DNA from: Desulfovibrio sp. X2
GTDB taxonomy: Bacteria > Desulfobacterota > Desulfovibrionia > Desulfovibrionales > Desulfovibrionaceae
Assembly (NCBI RefSeq): GCF_000422205.1
Contig: NZ_ATHV01000065.1
Location: 186,001-250,000 of the forward strand
DNA: 64,000 bases
Reading direction: 5' to 3'
Below the pieces are notes generated by a model. That model worked only from the letters and a program-made list of their open reading frames with translations. It searched no databases and was not told the DNA's origin. Both the position numbers and the translations under genes were made by a program. Positions within the stretch are counted from its first letter, which is position 1; each line of letters starts with the position of its first letter. Of the stretch, positions 26,189-35,597 are shown piece by piece.

Positions 26189-27262
26189 CTAGGAGCGTTT
26201 CTCGCCCAGGATGGAGATGGCCCCGAACAAACGCTCTTCGCACGTGGTGCCGTCGTCGTCGTCGCGCAGCACCGACACTCCTGCCTTGGCGAAGGCTTCG
26301 CGCATCTCCTCATGGGTCAGCTTGGCCGCGACGGGCGCCGCGTACCAGTCGAAAATGTCGTAGCGCTGGGGAAAGATGTTGATGTGTCGCGCCACCTGCC
26401 AGTAGAGCCCCTTGCGCCAGAGGAACATGGTCAGGTTGTGCATGAGATCCGTGAACTCGTGCAGCTCCTCGATGCTGAAGGTGGTGGTGACGGCGCGGAT
26501 GGCGGCATCGTTCTCTTCCAGGCGGGGGTTGGCGCGGCGGTAGGTGCGCACGGAGAGCAGCCCGCCCGGCCGCACAAGCCCGGCCAGCTCGGCGGTGGCC
26601 TCCAGCGGCGCGCCGGTGTGCTGGATCACGCCGATGGAAAACACCACGTCGAGGACACCCGGCTTGAAGGGCGGGTGCAGGATGTCCCCCTGCACCACCT
26701 GGGCGTCCAGGCCTGCTCCCTTGAGGTTGGAGTAGGCGACGGGCGCCGCGCAGGTCAGGTCCATGGAGACCACCCGCGCCCCGGCGGCGAAAGCCGCGCG
26801 CGAGAAGCGGCCATTGCCGCAGCCGGCGTCCAGCGTCAGCCGGCCCGCCACGTCGGCCTCCGCGAGCAGGCTCTTCTCGTGGAACCATTGCACGGACTCC
26901 TCGCGCGTGCTGGAGTCGAGGCCGCCCTCGCCGGTCCAGCCCAGGGTGGCGTAGTGCTGCCACTCCTTGCCGAAATTCTCCTCGGTGCGCTTCTGCAGGG
27001 CCGCAATATCCGGGGATTGGCCTTCCCAGTCATGCAGCAGGCGCTTGGGGTCCACGCCGTGGCGGGTCAGAAAGTCCGGGTCGTAGTGCAGGCTCGTGGG
27101 CACCATGCGCGGGATGCTGCCTGTGATCGGATAGACGGTGCCACAGGATTCACAGGTGAGCAGGCCCTCGTGAACCTCTCCCCCTTCCCCGGCGTAGACG
27201 GTGAGTTCGAGTTCAGCCTTGCAGGCCGGGCAGTGCAGCAGGGCTATCATGTTCGTGTGCAT
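26189..27262 (-). CDS. SAM methyltransferase with N-terminal zinc ribbon
   Basis: A 357-residue protein. Residues 11-40 form a Trm112-like four-cysteine zinc ribbon (CPAC at 11-14, CESC at 37-40). The catalytic domain has motif I LDAGCGNGRF near 145, MDLT after strand 2, VFSIGVIQHTG near 208 and LVRPGG near 228. The architecture is common in sugar or lipid methyltransferases of glycan clusters. Start 27262 follows a GGAGG site. It lies 68 bp downstream of another methyltransferase in the same orientation. Confidence 0.8.
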   Translation of the reverse strand: MHTNMIALLHCPACKAELELTVYAGEGGEVHEGLLTCESCGTVYPITGSIPRMVPTSLHYDPDFLTRHGVDPKRLLHDWEGQSPDIAALQKRTEENFGKEWQHYATLGWTGEGGLDSSTREESVQWFHEKSLLAEADVAGRLTLDAGCGNGRFSRAAFAAGARVVSMDLTCAAPVAYSNLKGAGLDAQVVQGDILHPPFKPGVLDVVFSIGVIQHTGAPLEATAELAGLVRPGGLLSVRTYRRANPRLEENDAAIRAVTTTFSIEELHEFTDLMHNLTMFLWRKGLYWQVARHINIFPQRYDIFDWYAAPVAAKLTHEEMREAFAKAGVSVLRDDDDGTTCEERLFGAISILGEKRS

Positions 27263-27330
27263 ATGGTCCTCCAGAGGACGGCATTGTGGCTCGCTGGCCG
27301 TTTTATTTATGATCCTTCCCCGGCCAGGGT

Positions 27331-28071
27331 TCAGTCGGGATCGTAGGAGCAGACGAGCGTCTGGAGGTTCTCGTCCGGGCCCATGGGGGTGAGCTTTACG
27401 TCCTTGACGGTGAATCCCATTCCCTTGATGAACTGGGTGAACTCCCAGGTGTTCCATTCGCGGACGTGCTCGGCCTTCACGGAGCCATGCTGCAGATCGC
27501 CCGCGCCTGCGGAGAGGTCGCGCTCGAGGGTGGTGATGAAGATTTTGGTCGCTGGGGTGGAGTGGGCCTTCATCAGGTCGAGCATCTTCTCCGGGTGCAG
27601 CACATGCTCGATGACGTCCAGGGCGAAGATCACGTCGAACGTGTCCTCCAGCAGCGGAGAGACACGGGCGATCTCCTCGTCCGAGTCCAGGTCGCAGGCG
27701 TAGTAGGTGCCACCGGGGTTGAAGCCCCTGGCCAGTGCCGTGGCCTCCTCTGAATCCAGGCCCGTGACCTTGACGTTCTTCCTCTGGCCGAAGAACTCGG
27801 CCATCTTCTGGGAAGGACCGCAGCCGAGGTCCAGGATCGAGAGCGGCGCGCCGAGGTCGAGCTGCGTCATCGCCCACTCGAGGACGGGACGCGAGCCGTT
27901 CTCGACCTCCCCCTTGATCCGCCAGTCGGTCCAGAACCCCTCGGTGATGCAGATGGGCTGGCATTTGTACTGGTCGCCGATGAAATAATTGTCCATGCCG
28001 GGATTGACGCGAAGGCTGTCTTCTTTCATTTCAGGCTCCCCTTGCTCGTGGTCGTTTCCGTTGTTGCTCAT
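27331..28071 (-). CDS. Class I SAM-dependent methyltransferase
   Basis: A 246-residue methyltransferase with motif I ILDLGCGPSQ near residue 80, TGLDSEE after strand 2, and FDVIFALDVIEHVLHPEKM near 140, followed by the strand IFITTLERD. Start 28071 overlaps the stop of the upstream FkbM gene (ATGA); the ATG at 28029, with AAGGGGAG upstream, is an alternative that would remove 14 polar residues. The sugar or lipid acceptor is unknown. The run of three different methyltransferases here suggests a heavily methylated glycan. Confidence 0.75.
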   Translation of the reverse strand: MSNNGNDHEQGEPEMKEDSLRVNPGMDNYFIGDQYKCQPICITEGFWTDWRIKGEVENGSRPVLEWAMTQLDLGAPLSILDLGCGPSQKMAEFFGQRKNVKVTGLDSEEATALARGFNPGGTYYACDLDSDEEIARVSPLLEDTFDVIFALDVIEHVLHPEKMLDLMKAHSTPATKIFITTLERDLSAGAGDLQHGSVKAEHVREWNTWEFTQFIKGMGFTVKDVKLTPMGPDENLQTLVCSYDPD

Positions 28072-29228
28072 CGTACGCCCTCGGTCGCCTCGGCGTAGAG
28101 CACGGTTTCCCATTCGTTGACGTAATGGTGGTTGAGATGGAACCGGTAGCCGAGGCCCAGGCCGTCCAGGTACTCCGGGATGGCGCAAAAATCCTCCGGC
28201 TGGTGGTAGAGGCACACGGCGAGGCGCGGACGGAAGCGGCGCAGCACGCCCTCCGCCCCGCGAAGGGCTCTCAGCTCGGCGCCCTCGATGTCCATCTTGA
28301 TGAAATCGACGCGATCGAGCCCGGCTGCGGCCACGGCCGAATCCAGGGTCACGGTGCGGATCTTGACCGTGGCGCTGTTGGATTCGTCGATGCAGGAGCC
28401 GCCTCCGCCCTCGATGAATGACAGCACGGCGTCGTCCTCGTCCCACACGCCGCGCTCGACCACCTCGATCCTGGAGGCGAGCCCGGGATTGGCGGCCATG
28501 TTCGCAAAGAAGACGTCCAGGAAGAGCCGGTAGGGCTCGAAGCACAGCACGCGCCCGTCCGGCCCCGCCGCCTCGGCGAACTGCAGCGAGATGTCGCCGA
28601 AGGCCGCGCCGCAGTCGATGACCACGTCGCCGGGCCGCACGCCTATGGCTCCGCGCGGCGTGGCGCAGCGGTAGGACGGATTGTGGAAATACCTGTAGAC
28701 CTCTTCACCGATGGAATAGACCTTGAGGTCGCGCCCTGCACGGCGCAGGTCGAAGAGGGAGAATCTGTCCGAGCGCCAGCGCGCGCTCACCGCATCCAGG
28801 AGCTTCGCGTCGGCCTCGTCCGCGGCCTCGGTGGCGCGCAGAAGCTCCTCGCGGCGCACGGCGTTGTCCGTTCCAAAGTAGGGAAGCCTGACCCGCAGGT
28901 GCCCGAGCACCCCGAAGGCCGCGAGCGAGACCAGCAGCGCGCGGGAATCGTCGTCGCCGAGCAGGCCGTAGAGCAGGCTCTTGTGGGCGATCTCCCGGGC
29001 GAGGGCCCCGGAGGAGAGTGCTGCCGCGCGCGCCAGATCCACCGTGGACTCGGCCGCGAGCGCCCGCAGGTCCTCCTCGCGGGCCGCCTCGTCGCCGAGC
29101 TGGTAGTAGGCCTGGCTGTTGTCGTCGTAGCGCGCCCCGGCCCCTCGGGCCAGCGCGCCGAACAGCGCGGCGGCGAACTCGCCTGCCCGCATGCCAACGT
29201 CCGTGTCATTGCATTGCGTGCCAGTCAT
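28068..29228 (-). CDS. FkbM-family methyltransferase with N-terminal helical region
   Basis: A 386-residue protein. Residues about 195-375 are an FkbM domain: VVIDCGAAFGDIS near 201 (motif I), LCFEPYRLF near 232 and the family hallmark DFIKMDIEGAELRALRG near 308. FkbM enzymes O-methylate hydroxyls on sugars or macrolides. The first 190 residues are an alpha-helical, charged region without a motif I know. The start is uncertain: 29228 and 29192 are both possible and neither has a strong ribosome site. It is the first gene of the long minus-strand glycan block, so the promoter should lie in the gap upstream. Confidence 0.75.
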   Translation of the reverse strand: MTGTQCNDTDVGMRAGEFAAALFGALARGAGARYDDNSQAYYQLGDEAAREEDLRALAAESTVDLARAAALSSGALAREIAHKSLLYGLLGDDDSRALLVSLAAFGVLGHLRVRLPYFGTDNAVRREELLRATEAADEADAKLLDAVSARWRSDRFSLFDLRRAGRDLKVYSIGEEVYRYFHNPSYRCATPRGAIGVRPGDVVIDCGAAFGDISLQFAEAAGPDGRVLCFEPYRLFLDVFFANMAANPGLASRIEVVERGVWDEDDAVLSFIEGGGGSCIDESNSATVKIRTVTLDSAVAAAGLDRVDFIKMDIEGAELRALRGAEGVLRRFRPRLAVCLYHQPEDFCAIPEYLDGLGLGYRFHLNHHYVNEWETVLYAEATEGVR

Positions 29229-29786
29229 GAATCTGCGATCCGTGCAACGTTGATGTGCCGCCCGGCATATCCGGGCCGTGCGCCTCCGGGAAATTCCGCC
29301 CGCCAGGCGGAAAAAACAGGAAGCGCCCCAGGATTTGCAAATGATGTGCCGCCACCTACAAGTCAGGCCGGCCGCCGCTTCCGGCCACCCGGCGTCTCCG
29401 GCGGGCCCTGGCGGGCGGCCGCCTACGTCAGTATTCCGTCGGTGCATCCGAGGGCGCACGGCGAAATGACGCAGCACCCCGCATCCCGGGTCCGCGGGGA
29501 CGCACGGTCATACGCCTGAGGCGCGCCGCCCTCAACCGCCCGCGGGCGGGGTCCGACATGCCCCGGCGGGACGGCGGGCCGGTATTTCCTGCCTGGCATG
29601 TGTCTTGCTTTGCCGTAGGCAGGATTGCCGACGGCCGGACGCGATCTCCCCCGGGAAAATCCCGGCAGGAGACGGGAGAAGGCCCGGCGGCATGGTTCCG
29701 GCAACGCTTCCGGGCTCCGGCCCGGGCAAGCTCCGGCCGAATCCCTCCGGGACGCCCGCGTCCCCGAAGGCGGCCGACATTCCGAG
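29229..29786. other. Divergent intergenic region
   Basis: About 560 bp of GC-rich sequence between the FkbM gene (minus) and the cytidylyltransferase (plus). Frames across it are arginine- and proline-rich and look like shadows. It should contain the promoters of both blocks, but I cannot identify a credible promoter, operator or structured RNA. Confidence 0.45.
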
Positions 29787-30512
29787 ATGACGCACGAAGT
29801 GAACACCGCTCTGGAACGAGTGCCCGCGGCAACCACCTGGGACGCACCGAAGGAAGAGACCCTGGCCATCATCCCGGCCAGGGGCGGCTCCAAGGGCATC
29901 CCCCGCAAGAACATCGCGCTTTTGGGCGGAAAGCCGCTCATTGCCTACAGCATCGAGGCCGCATTGCGATGTCCAGGCGTCACCCGAGTCGTCGTCAGCA
30001 CGGAGGACGAGGAGATCGCCGAGATCGCCCGACACTGGGGGGCGGAGGTGCCGTTCCTGCGGCCCAGGGCCCTGGCGGGCGACGGCAGCGACCTCTCCAA
30101 GTCCTTCCAGCACATCCACGACCGCCTGAAGGAACAGGGCTACGTCCCGGACTACGTCGTCCACCTCCTGCCCACGTCCCCGTTCCGCCCCCCCTGGCTC
30201 ATGGACGAACTCACGGCGCGCCTGCACCGGGGACATGCACTGGTGCACACGGTGCGGTCGTTCCCGAGCGGCAGGCGATACTTCGTGAAGGACGAAAACG
30301 GGTCGGTGAGGCCCATCGACCTGCAGTGGAAGGCCGAAAGCTGCTTCCGCAGCTACGGAATCTTCACCGGGCATGCCGTCACCCGTCCCAGGCTGCCCAA
30401 CTCCGTCATGTTCGTGGACGATCCCGTCCTGTGCATCGACATCGACACGCCCGCAGACTTCAGGCTGGCGCAGGAGGCCCTGGACATGGGCCTCTTCCCC
30501 CGCGAATTCTAG
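29787..30512 (+). CDS. CMP-nonulosonate (sialic/pseudaminic-type) cytidylyltransferase
   Basis: A 241-residue NeuA/PseF-family enzyme that activates a nonulosonic acid with CTP. The nucleotide-binding loop IIPARGGSKGIPRKN is near residue 22, followed by GKPLIAYSIEAA and VVVSTEDEEIAE near 60, the GAEVPFLRP strand, LLPTSPFR near 125 and the metal-binding DIDTPADF near 220. It most likely provides CMP-pseudaminic acid, because PseG/H/I are encoded 29 kb upstream in the same window; no other nonulosonate synthase is seen. The first 19 residues are an extension beyond the usual N-terminus, so a later start is possible. It is separated from the pse operon by most of the glycan locus. Confidence 0.85.
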   Translation: MTHEVNTALERVPAATTWDAPKEETLAIIPARGGSKGIPRKNIALLGGKPLIAYSIEAALRCPGVTRVVVSTEDEEIAEIARHWGAEVPFLRPRALAGDGSDLSKSFQHIHDRLKEQGYVPDYVVHLLPTSPFRPPWLMDELTARLHRGHALVHTVRSFPSGRRYFVKDENGSVRPIDLQWKAESCFRSYGIFTGHAVTRPRLPNSVMFVDDPVLCIDIDTPADFRLAQEALDMGLFPREF

Positions 30513-30524
30513 CGCGGGCGGGGC

Positions 30525-33029
30525 CTATGCCCCGCGCTCGCACCAGAAGGCCTGCAGATTTCCCACATTGTCCAGGATCAGGGCCACGCCCGCGTCCTGC
30601 ATGACGTGGATGCGCCAGGCCAGTATTTCGCCCAGGTACCGGGTCCCCTTGGGCGTGCCGTCGCGTCCCAGGCAGTGCAGCCAGTGCGGGGCGGGCTCCA
30701 GGTCCTGGAAGGACGACTTGGCGACGACGTGTATGTTCCCGGCCTGCACGTCGTAATCGAGAATGGGGGCGAACAGGGTGGACGTGTTCTGGATGTGCCG
30801 CCCGGGTCCCCCGGCGAGCGGCAGGATCGAGACCATGCTGTCGTGGTGGCTCGAGGCGAAAACCTCCGCGCCGTGGCAGACGCAGTACTGCACGAGGTCC
30901 CGGCCCGCGAAGTCATGAAAATCCCTGAACACGAAGGTCCGCTTGTCGAACTCGCACAAGAGCCTCAGATCGTAGTCCAGGAGAAAGAGGCTCGATGCGT
31001 TCCCGCTCAGCTGGTTCAGCCGACCGCGCCCGCGCAGGATCGCAGGCAGCGCCGCCGTGGCCTGCAGCCGCAGGCCGCGGTCGAAGAGGTCGATGCCCCT
31101 GGCCAGGCCGTTGTTGTCCAAAAAGAAAGCGTAGAGCAGCCCCTGGTCGCAATCGAACCAGAGGTTGCGGTAGTTCACGCCCTCTCGGCCGAACTTCCGC
31201 GTGCCACCGTTCCAGAGCTCGCTGACCTGCAGCTCCCCGGGCTGTCCCTCGCGCTGCACGCAGACGTAGACCATCTCCTTGCCGTCCGATCCCAGGCCGC
31301 AGACACTGCCCGCGAACGTCCGCCCGGGCACGTCCGCCCGCCCCGGTCCTCCCCCCGGACCTGGTCCTTCCCCCCGGCCGGAAAGACGCGTGAAATCCCG
31401 GCGCACGAGCGCCCTGACCTCGTCCTCGAACAGCTTCTTGGGCTCCTGGTCCATCTTCCGGGCGGCGAGGGTGTTGACGACCCAGAGCAGGAAGGAGTCC
31501 ACATCCCCTCCCCTCCGGGGCCACTCCAGCAGCCAGCGCAGCTGTCGCCAAGTGAATGTCCGGCGCGCCATGGCGCGTCGTTTTGCGAGAAACTCCTCTG
31601 CATCGCGCGCGTCCCCCGGGAGGGTGACGGCAGCCTCGCGGCAGCCCGGCGCGGCACCGCACGGCCCGGCTGATTTCTCCCCGGCCCGGGATTCGTCCGC
31701 ACCGCCTGCGAGATGCTCCGGCGCGAGGCGCACGCCCGTCTCCACGGCCAAGTGCAGGGCCGAGCTCACCTTGGCCGCCTCGCGCGGCGAGAGGTCGACG
31801 ACCCGCCAGGGACAGCCGTGCTCGAGCCCCGCGAGCAGCGCTCGAGGCGGCCCGGCGAGCAGCGACCAGTCCTGCTCGCAGACCTCGGGCAGCTCCTGTC
31901 GGTTGCAGATGGTCCGGTTGGTGGCCAAGTCCTTCGGCCGCTCGAGTTCCGAGCCGAAGGTCCAAAGCCCTGTCCCATCCAGGGGGAGGGTGCAGTCGTA
32001 GTCCTCGCCCTCGGCCGGAACGAGATGGCAGACGAGCAGGCCGTCGCACTCGGGATCGACCTCGAACTCGCCGCTCCCTGCGCCGTTCTCCCGGTCGGAG
32101 CCGAGGGGAAGCCGGACCTCGACGCGTCCCCCGACGTGCCTGCCGCGCATGGGCCACAGCCGCAGCAGCCCACCCGCGCACTCCGTGGTCCATCTGAGCC
32201 TGCCGGGAATCCCCGTCGTCTCGATGCGCACCGAAATCTCCGGGAGCGGGGCGTAGGCGGCCACGGCCGCGCGCGGCGCGACCGGGCCGGAGGGCGAAGC
32301 GCAAACCCGGCGCGCGAGGCACGCAGATTCCCGAAGAAGGACCACGGCGTCCGGCGGGAGGTCCCGGGCGCCTTCGCCCAAAGGGGCCAGGGGGGCGAGG
32401 TTCAGCGCCGAGCCGCCCTCCTCCATGCGCAGGATGTACGGGTCCTGCGCCTCGTCCCATACCCCGAGCGCCTGCCAGTCGAAAAAGAAGGGGCGGCTGC
32501 GCCGGGAAAAGGGGGCGGCGCCCTGCGCCTCTGCCTCCGGAAGGACCAGATACTCGGGGCCCTTCAGGCTGAAGCGGGCGCGCAGCAGGGCGGGATGGTC
32601 CCTGGCGGGAGCGAAGCTCGAGAAGCAGCCCTCCGGCTCGGCCGACACGGCTTCCCGGAGCCTTTGCAGCGCCCCGGCGCCCAGGTGCACGTTCCGGTAG
32701 TCGACCACGACCACCGGCCCGTCCCCGGCGCCCCGTCCGCGCTCGAGCAGGAGGCCGAGCGCCCGGGCCGTGCGGGACTGCGGCGACGGCTCCTTCCCGC
32801 ACGACTGCGGCGAGGAATCCTGGGGATCGAAGAGCACGTCGCGGCCCTGCGCCTCCATCTCGCGGCGCACGAGCGCATCCGTCGTGTAGACTTCGAGGGT
32901 TGCCTCCGGTAGGGAGAGTATCTCACTGACTGCGTGTGAAATGAGGATGTTACGGGCTTCAGCGGACTGCAGCAGCAGACGCTCTTCCCGTGATGCCGGG
33001 TCTATGCGGAGCAGATAGTGCATTGTCAC
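30525..33029 (-). CDS. Large protein of unknown function; NeuA-like N-terminus suspected, C-terminal propeller-like half
   Basis: An 834-residue protein I do not recognise. No signal peptide or membrane segment is visible. Residues about 20-70 (RNILISHAV, then LEVYTTDALVRREMEAQGRDVLFDP) follow the same strand-helix-strand rhythm as the LIAYSIEAA/VVVSTEDEE region of the cytidylyltransferase convergent to it, but the nucleotide loop is missing. Residues about 600-834 contain repeating short strands with Asp/Trp/His turns (such as FAPILDYDVQAG, PHWLHCLGRDGTPKG) suggesting a beta-propeller. The middle is Pro/Gly-rich and variable. The stop lies 12 bp from the cytidylyltransferase stop. An ATG two codons later is an alternative start. 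Confidence 0.6.
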   Translation of the reverse strand: MTMHYLLRIDPASREERLLLQSAEARNILISHAVSEILSLPEATLEVYTTDALVRREMEAQGRDVLFDPQDSSPQSCGKEPSPQSRTARALGLLLERGRGAGDGPVVVVDYRNVHLGAGALQRLREAVSAEPEGCFSSFAPARDHPALLRARFSLKGPEYLVLPEAEAQGAAPFSRRSRPFFFDWQALGVWDEAQDPYILRMEEGGSALNLAPLAPLGEGARDLPPDAVVLLRESACLARRVCASPSGPVAPRAAVAAYAPLPEISVRIETTGIPGRLRWTTECAGGLLRLWPMRGRHVGGRVEVRLPLGSDRENGAGSGEFEVDPECDGLLVCHLVPAEGEDYDCTLPLDGTGLWTFGSELERPKDLATNRTICNRQELPEVCEQDWSLLAGPPRALLAGLEHGCPWRVVDLSPREAAKVSSALHLAVETGVRLAPEHLAGGADESRAGEKSAGPCGAAPGCREAAVTLPGDARDAEEFLAKRRAMARRTFTWRQLRWLLEWPRRGGDVDSFLLWVVNTLAARKMDQEPKKLFEDEVRALVRRDFTRLSGRGEGPGPGGGPGRADVPGRTFAGSVCGLGSDGKEMVYVCVQREGQPGELQVSELWNGGTRKFGREGVNYRNLWFDCDQGLLYAFFLDNNGLARGIDLFDRGLRLQATAALPAILRGRGRLNQLSGNASSLFLLDYDLRLLCEFDKRTFVFRDFHDFAGRDLVQYCVCHGAEVFASSHHDSMVSILPLAGGPGRHIQNTSTLFAPILDYDVQAGNIHVVAKSSFQDLEPAPHWLHCLGRDGTPKGTRYLGEILAWRIHVMQDAGVALILDNVGNLQAFWCERGA

Positions 33030-33190
33030 GCCTGGGCAGTGTCCGTGTTCTGGATCAAGGTATGGGAATCATAGCCGCAAGGCGCCGGGCTGTCATCTCC
33101 GGCCCGGGCTCCGGCGGCTGGCATATATTCTGCAATTACGGCTGCCGGACATCGGAAAAATCTCCAACGACACAGGGGACGTCCCGTTTC

Positions 33191-35590
33191 ATGCCAGCAC
33201 ATTCCTGCACCCCCGTCCGTCCGGATGAACGGCGCGCGCCCGCCGCATCCTCGAGCGGCGCGGACAGCCAAGCCCCGCTGATCCTCGTCTACCACCGCGT
33301 GGCCGAGCCCGGCGTGGACAACCAGCTTCTGTGCGTCTCGCCCGCGAATTTCGACGCCCAGCTCGCGGTCCTCGCGCGCACGCGCCGCCCCGTGCCGCTC
33401 ATGGAGCTGCTCGACGAGGCGCGCAGCGGCAGGCTCGTGCCCGGCAGCGTGGCCGTGACCTTCGACGACGGCTATGCGGACAACTACCTGAACGCCCTGC
33501 CGCTGCTCGAAAAGCACTCCATCCCGGCCACGGTCTTCGTGACCACCGGCCGGGTCGGCACGGCCGAGGGGTTCTGGGGCGACATCCTCGAAGACATTTT
33601 TTTGACGGGCCGCCCCCTGCCGCCGCGCCTCGAGATCCCCCAGTGGGAGCGCAGCTGGCCGCTGACCACGGCGGAGGAACGGCTGCGCGCCCATGACGAG
33701 ATCCGCTACGAGCTGAAGATCCGCCTGCCGCACGACGGCTTCCCGGAGATGGTCTCCTGGCTGCAGAAGACCCTGGGGATGCCGGGCGGCCACGTCTCGC
33801 CCAATCCGGTCCTCGACCAGGACGAGCTCTGCAGGCTGGCCGCCTCCCCCCTGATCACCATCGGCTCCCACGGCATCAGCCACTGCCGCCTCTCCCTGCT
33901 GGACGACGCCGCGCAGGCGCGCGAGGTCGCGGAGAGCATAGAGTGGCTCGAAGCGAGGCTTCACCGCCCGGTGGAATGCTTCGCCTACCCCTACGGCACC
34001 CCGGACTGCTACAGCGAGGAACTGCGCCGCCTCCTGCGCGAGCGGGAGATCGCGGGCATCGCCAACGTCCAGGCGAGCCTCTGCCTGCCCCTGCCCCTGC
34101 AGGACGTGCCCCGGCGCCTGGTCAGGAACTGGGACGGCCCGGCCTTCGCCGCCTGGCTCGACGCCGACGACGCGGGCCGCGACGCCCTGGAACGGAAGAC
34201 CGTATCCCGGCGCGCGCCGGACATCCTGCGCGGGCTTTCGCGCCGCCTGCCCAGGCTGGCGCAAAAGGCGGACGGCAGCCCGATGCGCGTCACCCACATC
34301 ACCACCCTGGTGGGCCAGGGAGGTGCGGCGAAGTCCACGCAGCGCCTGATCGCGGCCCAGCGCGCCCGGGGATACGACTCCCGGGCCATGGTGGGTCTCG
34401 TGCCGCCTCCGGGCCACGACGCCTGCCGCTTCGACCCGCAGGAGGACCCCGAGCTGGCCGAGGCCTGCCGCAGGGAAGGGCTCCTCTACTACGCCTTCCA
34501 GGGAAGCCACCGCCTGCACGCCCATCCCCTGGTCCAGGACGCGGACCTCCTGCATTTCCAGAACCTGCACGGCGGGTTCTTCAACCCCTTCTCCCTCTCC
34601 GGCCTGAGCGCGCTGAAGCCCTGCGTCTGGACGCTGCGCGACATGCAGTCGATCACCGGCGCCTGCGCCCACTCCTTTGCCTGCGAGCGCTGGAAAGAAG
34701 GCTGCGGCGACTGCCCGGACCTGGGCATCTACCCCGGCCTGCCCGTGGACAGCACCGCCCGCCTCTGGCGGGACAAGAAGCTCGTCTACGAGCACTCGCG
34801 CCTGCACATCGTGACCCCGAGCGAATGGCTCGCGCAAAAGGTGCGGCAGAGCATCCTGGGCATGCACCCGGTGACCACCATCACCAACGCCACGGACACC
34901 GACGTCTTCCGCCCCCGGGACCGCGCCGAGGCGCGCGCCAGGCTCGGGCTGCCGCAGGACGCGGTCGTGCTCGGCGCGGTGGCCCACGGCGGCCCCCTGG
35001 AGAACGCCTGGAAGGGCGGGGCCTACACCGTGGCCGCCCTTGAGGCGCTCCGTGCCGCCTGCCCGGACCTCGTCTTCGCCAACGTGGGCTGCCGCGACGA
35101 CGCGCCCGTGCGCCCCGGCGTCGTGAACATCCCCCACACCGGCGACGAGGACCTGCTGGCCACCATCTACTCGGCCCTGGACCTCTTCATCTACACCTCG
35201 CTCGCGGACACCTGCCCCCTGGTGGTCATCGAGGCCCTGTCCTGCGGGCTGCCCGCGGTCTCGTTCGCCACGGGCGGAGTGCCGGAGCTCGTGCGCCACG
35301 GCACGGACGGCCTTATCACCCCGTACAAGGACGTGGACGCGCTGGTTCAGGCCGCGTCGCACCTCCTGGAACGCCCCGGGCTCCGGGCCAGGATGTCGCG
35401 CGCGGCGCGCGAGGGCGCGCTCGCGCGCTTCAGGCTCGACCATCTCGCGGCCAAGTACGAGGCAGTCTACGCCGAGGCCGTGCGGGAAGCGGCCGGGAAG
35501 GCCCGCCGCTGTCCCCCCTTCCCGCCCCACGCCGTGCCGGAGGTGATACGGACCCCGGCCTTCCTCGAGCTGGAAAAACTGAAACACTGA
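33191..35590 (+). CDS. Polysaccharide deacetylase-GT4 glycosyltransferase fusion
   Basis: A 799-residue two-domain protein. Residues about 30-350 carry NodB motifs: VTFDDGYADN near 90, the metal-binding SHGISHCRL near 226 and FAYPYGTPD near 264. From about 365 a full GT4 enzyme begins (MRVTHITTLVGQGGAAKST), with LHFQNLHGG near 460, PSEWLAQKV near 545 and the donor-binding TCPLVVIEALSCGLP near 675. The frame is open upstream to 32990, but that part overlaps the divergent gene; 33191 is chosen, with AGGGGA twelve bases upstream. Linking deacetylation of an amino sugar with transfer on one chain is inference. First gene of a long plus-strand block. Confidence 0.82.
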   Translation: MPAHSCTPVRPDERRAPAASSSGADSQAPLILVYHRVAEPGVDNQLLCVSPANFDAQLAVLARTRRPVPLMELLDEARSGRLVPGSVAVTFDDGYADNYLNALPLLEKHSIPATVFVTTGRVGTAEGFWGDILEDIFLTGRPLPPRLEIPQWERSWPLTTAEERLRAHDEIRYELKIRLPHDGFPEMVSWLQKTLGMPGGHVSPNPVLDQDELCRLAASPLITIGSHGISHCRLSLLDDAAQAREVAESIEWLEARLHRPVECFAYPYGTPDCYSEELRRLLREREIAGIANVQASLCLPLPLQDVPRRLVRNWDGPAFAAWLDADDAGRDALERKTVSRRAPDILRGLSRRLPRLAQKADGSPMRVTHITTLVGQGGAAKSTQRLIAAQRARGYDSRAMVGLVPPPGHDACRFDPQEDPELAEACRREGLLYYAFQGSHRLHAHPLVQDADLLHFQNLHGGFFNPFSLSGLSALKPCVWTLRDMQSITGACAHSFACERWKEGCGDCPDLGIYPGLPVDSTARLWRDKKLVYEHSRLHIVTPSEWLAQKVRQSILGMHPVTTITNATDTDVFRPRDRAEARARLGLPQDAVVLGAVAHGGPLENAWKGGAYTVAALEALRAACPDLVFANVGCRDDAPVRPGVVNIPHTGDEDLLATIYSALDLFIYTSLADTCPLVVIEALSCGLPAVSFATGGVPELVRHGTDGLITPYKDVDALVQAASHLLERPGLRARMSRAAREGALARFRLDHLAAKYEAVYAEAVREAAGKARRCPPFPPHAVPEVIRTPAFLELEKLKH

Positions 35591-35597
35591 GAACGCC

